Positions 24,207 through 32,631 of a DNA stretch of 64,000 nucleotides are shown piece by piece. The stretch's first letter is position 1, and each line of letters opens with the position of its first letter. Made by a program: the position numbers and the translations under genes. This DNA is from Mycolicibacterium brumae. Its GTDB lineage: Bacteria; Actinomycetota; Actinomycetes; Mycobacteriales; Mycobacteriaceae. Location: assembly GCF_025215495.1 (NCBI RefSeq), contig NZ_CP104302.1, forward strand, positions 496,001 through 560,000, read 5' to 3'. The notes beneath the pieces are model-generated. The model was not told where the DNA came from. It ran no database searches and saw only the letters and a list, made by a program, of their open reading frames with translations.

Positions 24207-24806
24207 TCACCCTTTGACGGATCCGGTGAGGGGTTCTTCCGAGACCGCGAGGCATTTGATTGTGCGGACACCCTCACCCCAGCTTTGCGCGGTGGGGCGG
24301 AGACCTTCGATGTCGACGTTCGGGGCGTCCTCTGCGGCGTATGCCGCGTACTCGCTGTTGCAGCGGTCGACGAACTTCTCGGCGGCAGCGTCGCCGGGAT
24401 ACTGGTCGCCGGGGACGGTGAACACCGCGAACACCTCGACCTTGTGCGGCTGGTCGCAGGAGAGGACGTCGCTCTCGTAGAAGTTTCCGTCGGGCTCGGC
24501 GGCGAAACAGGTGCCGACCGCGGGGACGAAATGGTCGTCGGTATCGCTCGGCAGCAGAGTCAGCACCACGACGGCGATGATGCCGATGACGATCCACAGC
24601 CCCGACAGGATCAAACCGGTGATGGCGAGGCCGCGACCAGCGAACCGGCCGGTCTTGATTTTGCTGAGCGCGACGAGGCCGCAGATGATGCCGATCACTG
24701 CGCCGCCGATGATGCCGAAGATCAGCGCGGCGATCGCCCAGCCCGTAGTCGGCCGTGGCGGTTGGGTCGGGGGCTGAGGCGGTAGTGCAGCGGGGTGGTC
24801 CGTCAT
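24207..24806 (-). CDS. DUF4190 membrane protein with septum-formation-type domain
   Basis: 199 residues from ATG 24806. Pro-rich N-terminus, then a DUF4190-type two-helix block (WAIAALIFGIIGGAVIGIIC...LALSKIKTGRFAGRGLAITGLILSGLWIVIG). An extracytoplasmic domain follows with four Cys (VGTCFAAEPDG, LSCDQPHKVEVFAVF, DRCNSEY, IKCLAVSEEP), the pattern of actinobacterial septum-formation-like domains. It is the last gene of an exported-protein run that may be one operon. Confidence 0.75.
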   Translation of the reverse strand: MTDHPAALPPQPPTQPPRPTTGWAIAALIFGIIGGAVIGIICGLVALSKIKTGRFAGRGLAITGLILSGLWIVIGIIAVVVLTLLPSDTDDHFVPAVGTCFAAEPDGNFYESDVLSCDQPHKVEVFAVFTVPGDQYPGDAAAEKFVDRCNSEYAAYAAEDAPNVDIEGLRPTAQSWGEGVRTIKCLAVSEEPLTGSVKG

Positions 24807-24820
24807 GGTTGTGCCTCTCG

Positions 24821-25564
24821 TTAGGCCGGCTCGTCGGTGACCAGCAGCGCGTGTCCGCTGGCCCGCCATCCGGCTTCGAAGGTGTCGAGCGGGACTTGTT
24901 CTCCCGCACCGGTTTCGGTGCCACTGTCGGACAGGTAGGCGACCTGTTGGTCGCTGTCGATCGCGGCGACGACGACGGCGTGGTCCTCTTCGGTGTGGTC
25001 GCCGTCCTGGTCCCAGATGGTTTCCGCGTTCACCGCGACGATCGCTTTGCGGTCTGTGCCGAGGTATTGCTGCAGCGCGTCGAGGCCGGTGGGGATACCG
25101 CCGGCGGCGGCGATGTCGTCGTTGGTGACGGTGGCCCCGATGCCGAAGTGTTTGAGCAGGCGAAGCTGATCTTCGGGCGCGGTGGCGTTGTCGGTGGTGT
25201 CGTCCCCTGGTTGTGGTGGTAGGTAGATGGGGCCGGGTCGTTCCTGGCTGGGGATGTTGCCGGCCAACTCGATCATGTCCTGTTCGGTGGGTGCGTCTCC
25301 GGTGACCATGCCCACGACGGTGGCCACGGCCATCAGGCCGCAGTCGCTGTAGGACTGCTCCACCCAGTATCTCGATGCGTCGTCCGGGTTGCCGTACACC
25401 GGACCGGTTAAACGTTGTGTGGGCAGGCCCGCCGGAGCCTGTGCTGACACCGCCTCGGTTTGGAGCGTGCTGCTGTCGACATCCGCGGTGCCGCAGCCGG
25501 ACACCGCCGCGCACAGCAATAGTGTCGCGGCGGCTCTGATTCTTGGCGGCCGGCCAGTCCACAT
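24821..25564 (-). CDS. Lipoprotein with C39-like cysteine peptidase fold
   Basis: 247 residues. Signal peptide with lipobox AVSGC at residues 20-24. The mature part has YSDCGLMAVATVVG (candidate catalytic Cys and N-terminal helix), DHAVVVAAIDSD (His) and LSDSG (Asp). This is the papain-like order of peptidase C39 domains. A surface-anchored protease or inactive relative in the same run as two membrane proteins. The catalytic assignment is from pattern only. Confidence 0.7.
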   Translation of the reverse strand: MWTGRPPRIRAAATLLLCAAVSGCGTADVDSSTLQTEAVSAQAPAGLPTQRLTGPVYGNPDDASRYWVEQSYSDCGLMAVATVVGMVTGDAPTEQDMIELAGNIPSQERPGPIYLPPQPGDDTTDNATAPEDQLRLLKHFGIGATVTNDDIAAAGGIPTGLDALQQYLGTDRKAIVAVNAETIWDQDGDHTEEDHAVVVAAIDSDQQVAYLSDSGTETGAGEQVPLDTFEAGWRASGHALLVTDEPA

Positions 25565-25592
25565 GGTGAAGCTCCTTGTGACGTTGTGAATA

Positions 25593-26474
25593 TCAATCTG
25601 TTCCGGTGAGCTCGTTGGTGATCTCCACGCGGTACCCGATGATCACCGACGCGATGAGTGCCACCGCGATCACGGTCTCGGCGATGAAAAACGATGCGAA
25701 GTCGATGACTGAGCCGATCGGCGGGTTGCCGGGGACCGCGTTGCGCAGCGGGATCAGGGCGAAGAGGATCGCTGCCATCATCGAGCAGGCGGGGAAGATC
25801 AGTCCCCTGCGCCAGCGGAGGATGTAGTAGCTCGCGGTGACCGCCGCCGCCGCGAGGCCCAGCATCAGCAGCATGACGAACACGGCGAACACCAGCGTCG
25901 GTGTGGAGCGGGTTGACGTCAGGTCGATGCCCACCTCGCCGTCGGGTTGATCCGCTAACGGCGGTGAGACAGCGGGGGTGTTGCGGAAGAACGGGTCGGC
26001 GCTCGAGATTGTCACTGCGACGGGTACGGACGCTCCGTCTGCGCTGGCCGCGAACGTCATCAGCGAGTGGTACCGGTCGAACGGGTAGTCGGTGACGGTC
26101 CCGTTCACTGCGAACGTGCGCGGGGTGTCGGTGCCTGTCTGCCCACTCCGCACGGTGATGGGATCTCCCAGCGCGGAGGTGGTGAGCACGATGTCGCGGG
26201 CAGAGCTCCCGTCGGGGTCGGTCAGTGCCCCGGTTGGTTCGACGTCGACGATCTCGACTGACATGGTCTGGCGGGTGGTGTCGATCTGATTGATCCAGAC
26301 CTGGACGTTGACTCGATCGGCCGTGTCCACGGCACCGAATTCCGTGGAGTAGTTCGCATTCCGATGCACCAGGTAGACGCTCAGACTGGCGGTGATCGAC
26401 AGCAGCAGGGCGATTCCCGCGATGAGGGCACCACGCAGGCCCAGCCGCTTGACGACCGTCCGATCCGCCGTCAC
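25593..26474 (-). CDS. DUF4436 membrane protein
   Basis: 293 residues from GTG 26474, overlapping the upstream stop (GTGA). One N-terminal helix (GALIAGIALLLSITASLSVYLV), a beta-rich extracytoplasmic domain of about 160 residues, then three C-terminal helices (LVFAVFVMLLMLGLAAAAVT, FPACSMMAAILFALIPLRNA, FIAETVIAVALIASVIIGY). This is the layout of mycobacterial DUF4436 proteins, of unknown function. Coupled to the exported protein upstream. Confidence 0.8.
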   Translation of the reverse strand: MTADRTVVKRLGLRGALIAGIALLLSITASLSVYLVHRNANYSTEFGAVDTADRVNVQVWINQIDTTRQTMSVEIVDVEPTGALTDPDGSSARDIVLTTSALGDPITVRSGQTGTDTPRTFAVNGTVTDYPFDRYHSLMTFAASADGASVPVAVTISSADPFFRNTPAVSPPLADQPDGEVGIDLTSTRSTPTLVFAVFVMLLMLGLAAAAVTASYYILRWRRGLIFPACSMMAAILFALIPLRNAVPGNPPIGSVIDFASFFIAETVIAVALIASVIIGYRVEITNELTGTD

Positions 26475-26920
26475 ATCTGCCCGAGCGAGTTCACCTCGGT
26501 GACGCTCACCCAGAAGCCCTCGTTGGTCCGGTTGTTGGTGAATCGGGTGCCGTCGTTGAACGCCTCGATCGCCCAGCCGTTGGCGATGTAGGTCTGGTCG
26601 TAGGAAAGGGTGTGCATCGGATCGGCGACACCGAGGTCGGCGGCCAGGTAGGTGAAGGTTCCGTCCTGATTCAGCGTCACTGAGTTCGCGGGGTCACCGT
26701 CGGCAGTCTGGGGTGGGTTCACGAACTGCACAGTGCAGTTCACGGTGTCGCCCTGGAGGCCACACATCGTTCGGCCCGTCTCGGTTCTGATGTATGTGAC
26801 CCCGTACGGGCCGACCGGCAGGATCTGTTCAGCCGCAGCAACTCCCGGACCGCCGAGCGACACACCGGCAGCTCCGACGGCGATCGCGATGACGGTCACG
26901 ACCCATCCGCCAATCTTCAT
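26471..26920 (-). CDS. Secreted hypothetical protein
   Basis: 149 residues from ATG 26920; upstream in-frame sequence looks non-signal-like. Signal peptide GWVVTVIAIAVGAAGVSLGGPGVAAAEQ. The mature domain has two Cys (MCGLQGDTVNCTV) that can form a disulfide and a beta-rich remainder. It resembles small secreted mycobacterial proteins without known function. First gene of the run coupled to DUF4436. Confidence 0.7.
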   Translation of the reverse strand: MKIGGWVVTVIAIAVGAAGVSLGGPGVAAAEQILPVGPYGVTYIRTETGRTMCGLQGDTVNCTVQFVNPPQTADGDPANSVTLNQDGTFTYLAADLGVADPMHTLSYDQTYIANGWAIEAFNDGTRFTNNRTNEGFWVSVTEVNSLGQM

Positions 26921-27072
26921 CACACACTTCCTCACGTTCTGGCCCTGCCGAGTGATTGCGCGCGATCTCTGCCGGTCGCGCAAGAGCTGGGGCAGATTAC
27001 AGACAGGTTGAACAGCCCTGCACGCCCCGACCAGGGCTGTCCGACCTCGGGCTCCGTCGGCGCGTACGTCGA

Positions 27073-27342
27073 CTAGTTCGGTACGTCGGAGTTCCAGAGG
27101 TACCAGTGGACCGTGTCGCCGCGGTCATCACCGATCCGGCAGTACCAGTACGGGTAGGTGGTGTCGTTGATCTGCAGGTGCACGTTCGGCCCGTCTTCGC
27201 GGCATTCGGCTTCGGTGTTGTAGTACTCCTCGACGCCGTCGAATCCGACCACCAGGATGTCGTCGGCGTGCGCCACACCGGTCACGTTGGCTAGCGCGCC
27301 GCCCAGTGCCAGGGCACCGGCGGCAGCAATCCTCTTCAGCAC
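27073..27342 (-). CDS. Small secreted protein
   Basis: 89 residues with a signal peptide (RIAAAGALALGGALANVTGVAHAD) and a mature domain with two Cys (AECREDG, YWYCRIGDD) and many aromatic residues. Family not recognised. Separated from the run at 24207-26920 by about 150 bases. Confidence 0.65.
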   Translation of the reverse strand: MLKRIAAAGALALGGALANVTGVAHADDILVVGFDGVEEYYNTEAECREDGPNVHLQINDTTYPYWYCRIGDDRGDTVHWYLWNSDVPN

Positions 27343-27756
27343 GGAAATCTCCTCGACTCACGGCCGGGACGGCCGTCCCGGCTAATCGAGTGGACGGTAT
27401 ACAGCGAACGTCGGGTTCGCTTTCTCAAAGATTGCGACTTTCGCAAAAGTGGGCGCCCCAGTTTCCGCTTGACCTACCTCCGCAGGATGGCCTTCCCCGC
27501 GGCCTCCCGCCGCTGTCGGCTGCCGGACCTGCCTCCCGAAGTTGTGGAGGCTCACGGTGGTGTTCGCCGCACACGCTGGCCTTTAGCTGATCACGTTGCG
27601 ATAAGTGAGCTACGAAGCGAAGCGCTCGCCCCCACTGCGCTGCTGCATAGCCACCCGATACATCCGGTAGCGAATTTGACAGTAACAAGGATTCTGAAAG
27701 TGCCGACAGCTAATTCGAAAGCCCCTGGGGGATTGTCCGGATAAGCTGCCGCGACC

Positions 27757-28437
27757 ATGACTGCTTCGACGTGTTCACGGGTATTTGCGACCCTGGCCAC
27801 CCTGATGCTGTTTGGGTTCGGAACCACGGCATGTGCCGCCTCTGACACTCCTTCCGGCACCTCCTCGACGACTTCCCACCGGGTAAGCACGACAATCAAG
27901 CCGGGCAGCGGCAAGCCCGCTTACGTCCCGGCGACGCCATCGGCCACCCCCAAACCGACCGCGCCGATGATCCCGAACCCCAATGGTGACGGCACCTGGG
28001 TGCCGTGTGAGGGGAGCATCTGCACGAACCCCAACAACGGTGCCGGTGACGAGGGCGGCTACTGGATCCCCAACCCCAACGGCGACGGCACCTACGTGCC
28101 GTGTGAGGGGAGTATCTGCACGAACCCGAATCACGGTGCTGGGGATGACGGCGACGTGCCGTGTGAGGGGAGTATCTGCACGAACCCGAATCACGGTGCT
28201 GGGGATGACGGCGACGTGCCGTGTGAGGGGAGTATCTGCACGAACCCCAACAACGGTGCTGGGGATGACGGCGACGTGCCGTGTGAGGGGAGTATCTGCA
28301 CGAACCCCAACAACGGTGCTGGGGATGACGGCGACGTGCCGTGTGAGGGGAGTATCTGCACGAACCCCAACAACGGTGGCGGGGACGACGTCGGGCCGCC
28401 GGAGCCTGGGGATAGCGACTTCACCGACCAGGGTTGA
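27757..28437 (+). CDS. Repeat-containing lipoprotein-like secreted protein
   Basis: 226 residues. Signal peptide ending at a possible lipobox FGTTAC (residues 21-26), a Thr/Ser/Pro-rich linker, then six copies of a VPCEGSICTNPN(N/H)GAGDDGD-type unit. The first two copies are preceded by a WIPNPNGDGT-like leader. Each unit has CxxxxC, and Asp/Asn/Gly loops that could bind calcium. The tail is acidic. No enzymatic domain; most likely a surface or envelope protein. Function unknown. Confidence 0.75.
   Translation: MTASTCSRVFATLATLMLFGFGTTACAASDTPSGTSSTTSHRVSTTIKPGSGKPAYVPATPSATPKPTAPMIPNPNGDGTWVPCEGSICTNPNNGAGDEGGYWIPNPNGDGTYVPCEGSICTNPNHGAGDDGDVPCEGSICTNPNHGAGDDGDVPCEGSICTNPNNGAGDDGDVPCEGSICTNPNNGAGDDGDVPCEGSICTNPNNGGGDDVGPPEPGDSDFTDQG
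28095..28380 (+). repeat. Tandem 60-bp in-frame repeats
   Basis: Copies with an exact 60-bp period run from about 28095 to 28380, coding for 20-residue units. Two variant classes alternate only at the AACCCGAATCAC versus AACCCCAACAAC positions. An older, diverged copy lies near 28001-28055. Near-identity at silent sites indicates recent expansion. Confidence 0.9.
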
Positions 28438-28659
28438 CAACCTTCGCCCGAGTGAACCGTAGCCTGTCACCGAATCGGCAGTGGGGCTACGTTATGCCCG
28501 ATTGTCGAAGTAGACCTCCTCGACGCTGAGTCCCGGCAACCGATTCGCCGCACCTTGGACCCGACTGACCCCCGTTGCGCTCGGCATGACCGACCACGGG
28601 TATGACACCGAGGTTCTGAGATGAGCCGGGGAACAATCGTGCGATCCGTCCATCGAGGT

Positions 28660-28780
28660 GACACAACATGACACAGAAGTGACACACAAGCGCTCACCCA
28701 CGTTGGTGTCGGCGCGGAGAAAGCCCAGGTCACCGCTCCGGGGTGCGAACCGGCGACCTGGGAGAACAGTGAAACGCACT
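28660..28780 (+). pseudogene. Integrase 3'-tail-like remnant before attachment copy 2
   Basis: The segment before the second att copy resembles the integrase 3' end and int-att spacer before the first. Both have GTGACAC...GAAGTGACACA followed about 45 bases later by (G/C)CCAGGTCA(G/C)CGCTCC, then the att core. The integrase body is absent. Interpreted as the end of a deleted element A-like integrase. Confidence 0.5.
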
Positions 28781-28829
28781 CCTGAAAAGCGGAAGGTCGC
28801 CGGTTCGATCCCGGCCCTGGCCACTTTGA
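28781..28829 (+). other. Attachment site: tRNA-Phe 3' half duplication (copy 2)
   Basis: Identical over 49 bp to 12556-12604, from the anticodon loop to six bases past the discriminator A. There is no tRNA 5' half upstream. It marks the right edge of the inserted DNA; typical chromosomal genes follow. The same terminator hairpin is next to it. Confidence 0.9.
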
Positions 28830-28830
28830 A

Positions 28831-28855
28831 AACCACCCGGTGACGGGTGGTTTTT
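28831..28855 (+). terminator. tRNA-Phe terminator (copy 2)
   Basis: AACCACCC (28831-28838) pairs with GGGTGGTT (28845-28852), followed by TTT. It matches the hairpin after attachment copy 1. Confidence 0.75.
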
Positions 28856-28985
28856 CTCGTTTCGGGGGGCTCCAGTGAGAAGTCCCCGTCGCCGCGTTGC
28901 CGATCGTGAACGCGGGCACGGCATCGGGGGTCAATGGACATCGCCGGACATGGGGTGTAGCCGCCGGGCCTGACGCGCCGTCTTG

Positions 28986-29024
28986 TTGACAGCGCGCCAA
29001 ATATACGTCAGCATTTGGCGTGCT
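28986..29024 (+). promoter_or_regulatory. Operator palindrome upstream of fadD
   Basis: AGCGCGCCAAAT (28991-29002) and ATTTGGCGTGCT (29013-29024) form 12-bp arms with one mismatch and a 10-bp spacer. A TTGACA box (28986-28991) abuts the left arm. The site is 43 bp upstream of the fadD start. Arms of this length suit a TetR-family dimer; the TetR gene at 32005 in the same direction is the obvious candidate. Confidence 0.75.
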
Positions 29025-29066
29025 GCCAATAACGGGGCGGCGAACGTCGAGTCGAAGGAGTTGGCG

Positions 29067-30827
29067 ATGGCGGACAGCTTGTGCGCGTATTTCCAGGCGC
29101 AGGTCACAGAGGGCGGCAACCGGCCGGCGATCAACCGCGCGGACGGAACCACGGCCTACACTTGGTCGCAGTACGGAGCCGGTGTCCGGAAGGTGGCTGC
29201 CGGACTGGCGGCGCTCGGGGTGCGACGCGGTGATGTCGTCGCCCTGATGCTGACCAACCGGCCCGAATTCCACCTGGTCGATGCCGCAGCCATGCATCTG
29301 GGCGCGCTAACCGTCTCGGTGTACAACACCAATGCCGTTCCCCAGATCGCCTATCTGTTCAGCAACGCCGAGCCGGTGGTGGTGGTCTCCGAATCGCAGT
29401 TCCTCGCCAAGGTGTGTGAGGCCGCAAAAGGCACCACCGTGCGCCAGGTGGTGTCGGTGGACCAGGCCATCGACGGCGTGCTCACCCTCGACGACGTGAT
29501 GACCTGCGGCTCCGCCGATTTCGAGTTCGACGCGTCCTGGCAGGCGGTGCGGCGCGACGACGTGTTGACGCTGATCTACACCAGCGGAACGACCGGCAAT
29601 CCGAAGGGTGTCGAGCTCACCCACGGCAATCTGCTCTCTCAGCTGGAGGTCATCACCGACCTCGTCGGTGGCCTGTCCTCCGGCCGGGTGTTGTCCTACC
29701 TGCCGGATGCCCACCTGATCAACCGCTGGATCGGCCAGTACGCGCCGATGTACTTCGGCATCACCGTCACCGACGTGCCGGACCCCAAGACCCTCATCGA
29801 CGTGCTGGGCCGGGTCCATCCGACCTTCTTCGTCGCGGTCCCGATGCTCTGGTACAAGATTCGGGCCCGCGTCGAGGCCATCGTCGCCGAGAAACCCGGC
29901 CCCAAGGGCGAACTGGCACGCTGGGCGCTGTCGGCGGGTAAGCGCAAGGCCGCGGCCATCGTCGCCGGCCGGCGACTCGGCCCCGTCGACTCCCTCGCTG
30001 CGGAGCTCGCCGACCGGCTGGTGCTGTCGCGGATCCGCAACCGGCTCGGGCTGGACCGGCTGGCCGCCGCGGTCTCCGGCGCGGCGCCGATCGACGTGTC
30101 GGTCATCGAATTCATGCTGGCCATCGGCATTTCGGTGCAGGAGGCGTGGGGGATGTCGGAAACCTCCGCGGTCACCACCGTCAACCCGCGGCGGGCCCCG
30201 CGGTACGGCACCGTCGGAACGGCGTTACCGGGAACCGAGGTCGTCCTTGCCGACGACGGGGAGATCCTGGTGCGCGGCGCCGGCGTCATGCGCTGTTATC
30301 ACAACGATCCCGAACGCACCGCCGAGATCCTCGATTCCGACGGCTGGATCCACACCGGGGACATCGGGACGATGGACCGTGACGGCTATCTGCGGATCAT
30401 CGACCGCAAAAAAGAACTGATCATCAACACGGGCGGAAAGAACATGTCGCCCAGCAACATCGAAGGCGCATTGAAGGCCGCCTGTCCGTTGATCGGGGTG
30501 GCCGTCGCGATCGGCGACAAACGGCCGCACATCTCCGCGCTGATCACCCTCGACCCCGACGCGGTTGCCGAGCTCGCCCGCACTCGGGGCCTGGCCGACG
30601 CCGCGGTCGAGAACATCGTCGACGATCCGGCGGTGAAGGACGCGGTGCGCGACGGCATTGCCGTCGCCAACGCGAAACTGTCCCGCGTCGAGCAGATCCG
30701 GACCTGGAAAGTGTTGCCGCAGTATTGGATTCCGGGCGGCGACGAGCTGACCCCGACCCTCAAGCTGCGCCGTGCCCCCATCGCGTCGAAGTACGCGGAC
30801 CAGATCGACGCCCTCTACCAGCGCTGA
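29067..30827 (+). CDS. Long-chain fatty acyl-CoA ligase (FadD type)
   Basis: 586 residues from ATG 29067 with a GAAGGAG ribosome site; an upstream in-frame start would lie in the operator. Adenylate-forming enzyme: P-loop YTSGTTGNPKGVELTH, SYLPDAH, WGMSETSAV, GWIHTGDIG and IDRKKELIINTGGKNMSP, with the catalytic Lys near TLKLRR. It activates fatty acids with ATP and CoA. Followed after 17 bp by an acyl-CoA dehydrogenase gene, giving the first two steps of beta-oxidation. Confidence 0.92.
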   Translation: MADSLCAYFQAQVTEGGNRPAINRADGTTAYTWSQYGAGVRKVAAGLAALGVRRGDVVALMLTNRPEFHLVDAAAMHLGALTVSVYNTNAVPQIAYLFSNAEPVVVVSESQFLAKVCEAAKGTTVRQVVSVDQAIDGVLTLDDVMTCGSADFEFDASWQAVRRDDVLTLIYTSGTTGNPKGVELTHGNLLSQLEVITDLVGGLSSGRVLSYLPDAHLINRWIGQYAPMYFGITVTDVPDPKTLIDVLGRVHPTFFVAVPMLWYKIRARVEAIVAEKPGPKGELARWALSAGKRKAAAIVAGRRLGPVDSLAAELADRLVLSRIRNRLGLDRLAAAVSGAAPIDVSVIEFMLAIGISVQEAWGMSETSAVTTVNPRRAPRYGTVGTALPGTEVVLADDGEILVRGAGVMRCYHNDPERTAEILDSDGWIHTGDIGTMDRDGYLRIIDRKKELIINTGGKNMSPSNIEGALKAACPLIGVAVAIGDKRPHISALITLDPDAVAELARTRGLADAAVENIVDDPAVKDAVRDGIAVANAKLSRVEQIRTWKVLPQYWIPGGDELTPTLKLRRAPIASKYADQIDALYQR

Positions 30828-30844
30828 CCGGAAAGGAAACCCCC

Positions 30845-31984
30845 ATGACCGAGGATCTGGCCACCGAGCTCGAAGATCTCACCGTCCTGGCACGCGAGTT
30901 CTTCACCAAGGAAGTCGCCCCGCGCTACGAGGAGTTCGCCGCCGACGGCGAACCCGACCGTGCGCTCTACCGGCGTGCCGGTGAGCTCGGGCTGCTGCTG
31001 ATGTCCATCCCGTCCGAGTACGGCGGCGGGGGAGCGACGTTCGCCCACGAGTCGGTGCTGTTCCGGGAGCAGGCTCGCGCCGGGGACCTGTCGATGCAAC
31101 TCGGTGTGCACTCCGGAATCGTCCCGCATTACCTGCACGCCTACGCCCGGCCCGAACAGCTCAACCGGTGGCTGCCCAAGCTGGCGTCCGGCGAATGGAT
31201 CGGCGCCATCGCGATGACCGAGCCGGGCACCGGCTCGGATCTGCAGGCCATCAAGACCCGGGCCGTGCGCGACGGAGACGAGTACGTGATCTCCGGCGCC
31301 AAGACCTTCATCTCCAACGGCGCGACCTGCGACCTGGTGATCATCGCCGCCAAGACCGACCCCGCGCAGGGGGCGGCGGGCGTGTCCCTGCTGGTGGCCG
31401 AGGTCGGCGACGACACCCCCGGATTCCGGCGCGGACGCAAACTCAAGAAGATCGGCCAGAAGGGCCAGGACACCACCGAACTGTTCTTCGACGGTCTGCG
31501 GATACCCGCGGAGAACCTGCTCGGCGGCACCGAGGGGCACGGCTTCATCCAGCTGATGCAGCAGCTGCCTCAGGAGCGGCTGATCATCGGGGTCGCCGCG
31601 CTGGGCGCCGTCGAGGCGGCCTACGAGCACACGCTGACCTATGTCAAGGAACGCCACGCCTTCGGCAAGCCGCTGTTCGCCATGCAGAACACGCGATTCG
31701 AACTGGCCGATATCGCCACCACCCTCGACGTCATGCAGGTCTTCGTCCAGGACGCCATCGACCGGCACGTGCGCGGTGATCTCGACGTCAAGCGGGCCGC
31801 CCAGATCAAGCTGTGGTGTTCGGAGCAGCAGACCCAGGTGGTCGACCGCTGCCTACAGCTGCACGGCGGATACGGCTACATGGAGGAGTATCCGATTGCA
31901 CGGCTGTATGTCGACAGCCGGATCTCCAAGATCTACGCGGGCGCCAACGAGGTCATGAAGGACCTCATCGCGCGGCAGCTCTGA
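30845..31984 (+). CDS. Acyl-CoA dehydrogenase (FadE type)
   Basis: 379 residues from ATG 30845 behind GGAAAGGAA. All three ACAD domains are present. FAD/substrate motifs are AMTEPGTGSDLQ and the LQLHGGYGYMEEYPIARLYVD box. The C-terminal motif is IYAGANEV, lacking the Glu of the MCAD type. LPQERLI around residue 240 carries the alternative Glu used in long-chain and isovaleryl-type enzymes, so activity is expected. Same operon as fadD. Confidence 0.9.
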   Translation: MTEDLATELEDLTVLAREFFTKEVAPRYEEFAADGEPDRALYRRAGELGLLLMSIPSEYGGGGATFAHESVLFREQARAGDLSMQLGVHSGIVPHYLHAYARPEQLNRWLPKLASGEWIGAIAMTEPGTGSDLQAIKTRAVRDGDEYVISGAKTFISNGATCDLVIIAAKTDPAQGAAGVSLLVAEVGDDTPGFRRGRKLKKIGQKGQDTTELFFDGLRIPAENLLGGTEGHGFIQLMQQLPQERLIIGVAALGAVEAAYEHTLTYVKERHAFGKPLFAMQNTRFELADIATTLDVMQVFVQDAIDRHVRGDLDVKRAAQIKLWCSEQQTQVVDRCLQLHGGYGYMEEYPIARLYVDSRISKIYAGANEVMKDLIARQL

Positions 31985-32004
31985 GGGCCGGGTAGACACG
32001 AGCT

Positions 32005-32631
32005 GTGAGTTCATCGGTATCAACGCAGCCGGCCGCCGAACCGCGGTGGCGACGGCTCGGCCCGGATGAGCGGCGCACCGCCATCCTGACCGCGGGAATC
32101 CGCGCGTTCGGTGAGCAACCGTATTCCGCGGTGCAGATGGCGGCGGTGGCCGCCGACGCGGGAGTGGCCCGAGGCCTGGTCAACCACTACTTCGGCACCA
32201 AACGAGAGCTTTACCTCGACGTCGTGCGGGCGGTCATGTTCGTCCCGGAACCCGATGAGGTGCACCTGCCGACGGGGACGCTGCGCCGGCGGGTCGAGGC
32301 GACGGTGGACTGGCTGATGACGGTCCTGGCTGCGCACGGGAGAACCTGGCTGGCGGTCGGTGTCGAGGGCGCCGGAGGCGATCCCGAGGTGCGGGCCATT
32401 CTTGATGAGGCCGACCACAAGGCCGCCGAACGGGTCCTCGACGCGGTCGGTTTCACCGGATCGGTGACCGAGCGGGCGAATGCGCTGGCGGCGGTCCGCG
32501 CCTACGGCGGCATGGTGAAGGCGGCGGTCCGTGAGTGGGTCGACCGGGGTTCGCTCACCCAGAACCAGGTGCGGACGCTGCTGTGCGAAACCCTGGTCGT
32601 GGTGCTGGAGACGTCGCGGTCAGGCGCCTAG
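32005..32631 (+). CDS. TetR-family regulator
   Basis: 208 residues, GTG start 20 bp after fadE. HTH in residues 25-65 (ILTAGIRAFGEQPYSAVQMAAVAADAGVARGLVNHYFGTKRELYLDVV), then an all-helical ligand domain. It is co-directional with fadD-fadE and likely represses them through the palindrome at 28991-29024 (inference). Its 3' end overlaps the convergent TetR gene by 12 bp. Confidence 0.88.
   Translation: MSSSVSTQPAAEPRWRRLGPDERRTAILTAGIRAFGEQPYSAVQMAAVAADAGVARGLVNHYFGTKRELYLDVVRAVMFVPEPDEVHLPTGTLRRRVEATVDWLMTVLAAHGRTWLAVGVEGAGGDPEVRAILDEADHKAAERVLDAVGFTGSVTERANALAAVRAYGGMVKAAVREWVDRGSLTQNQVRTLLCETLVVVLETSRSGA

Larger units (their letters stand above)
12605..28829. mobile_element. Region B: eroded mosaic between two tRNA-Phe attachment copies
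   Basis: Flanked by identical 49-bp tRNA-Phe 3' fragments. It holds a 5'-truncated integrase at the left edge and an integrase-tail-like remnant at the right edge. Inside are an orphan gene end, a frameshifted recombinase, arsenic genes and many coupled small genes. No conjugation or capsid module is present. Best explained as remnants of one or more elements integrated in tandem in the same tRNA gene, now unlikely to be autonomous. Confidence 0.55.

Noticed and set aside
28095..28380. Possible CRISPR or minisatellite array
   Set aside because: The repeats are contiguous, 60 bp, in frame and coding, with no unique spacers or cas genes.
30845..31984. Inactive acyl-CoA dehydrogenase because the C-terminal IYxG motif lacks Glu
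   Set aside because: The sequence has the alternative Glu in LPQERL used by long-chain and isovaleryl-type enzymes, so loss of activity is not supported.
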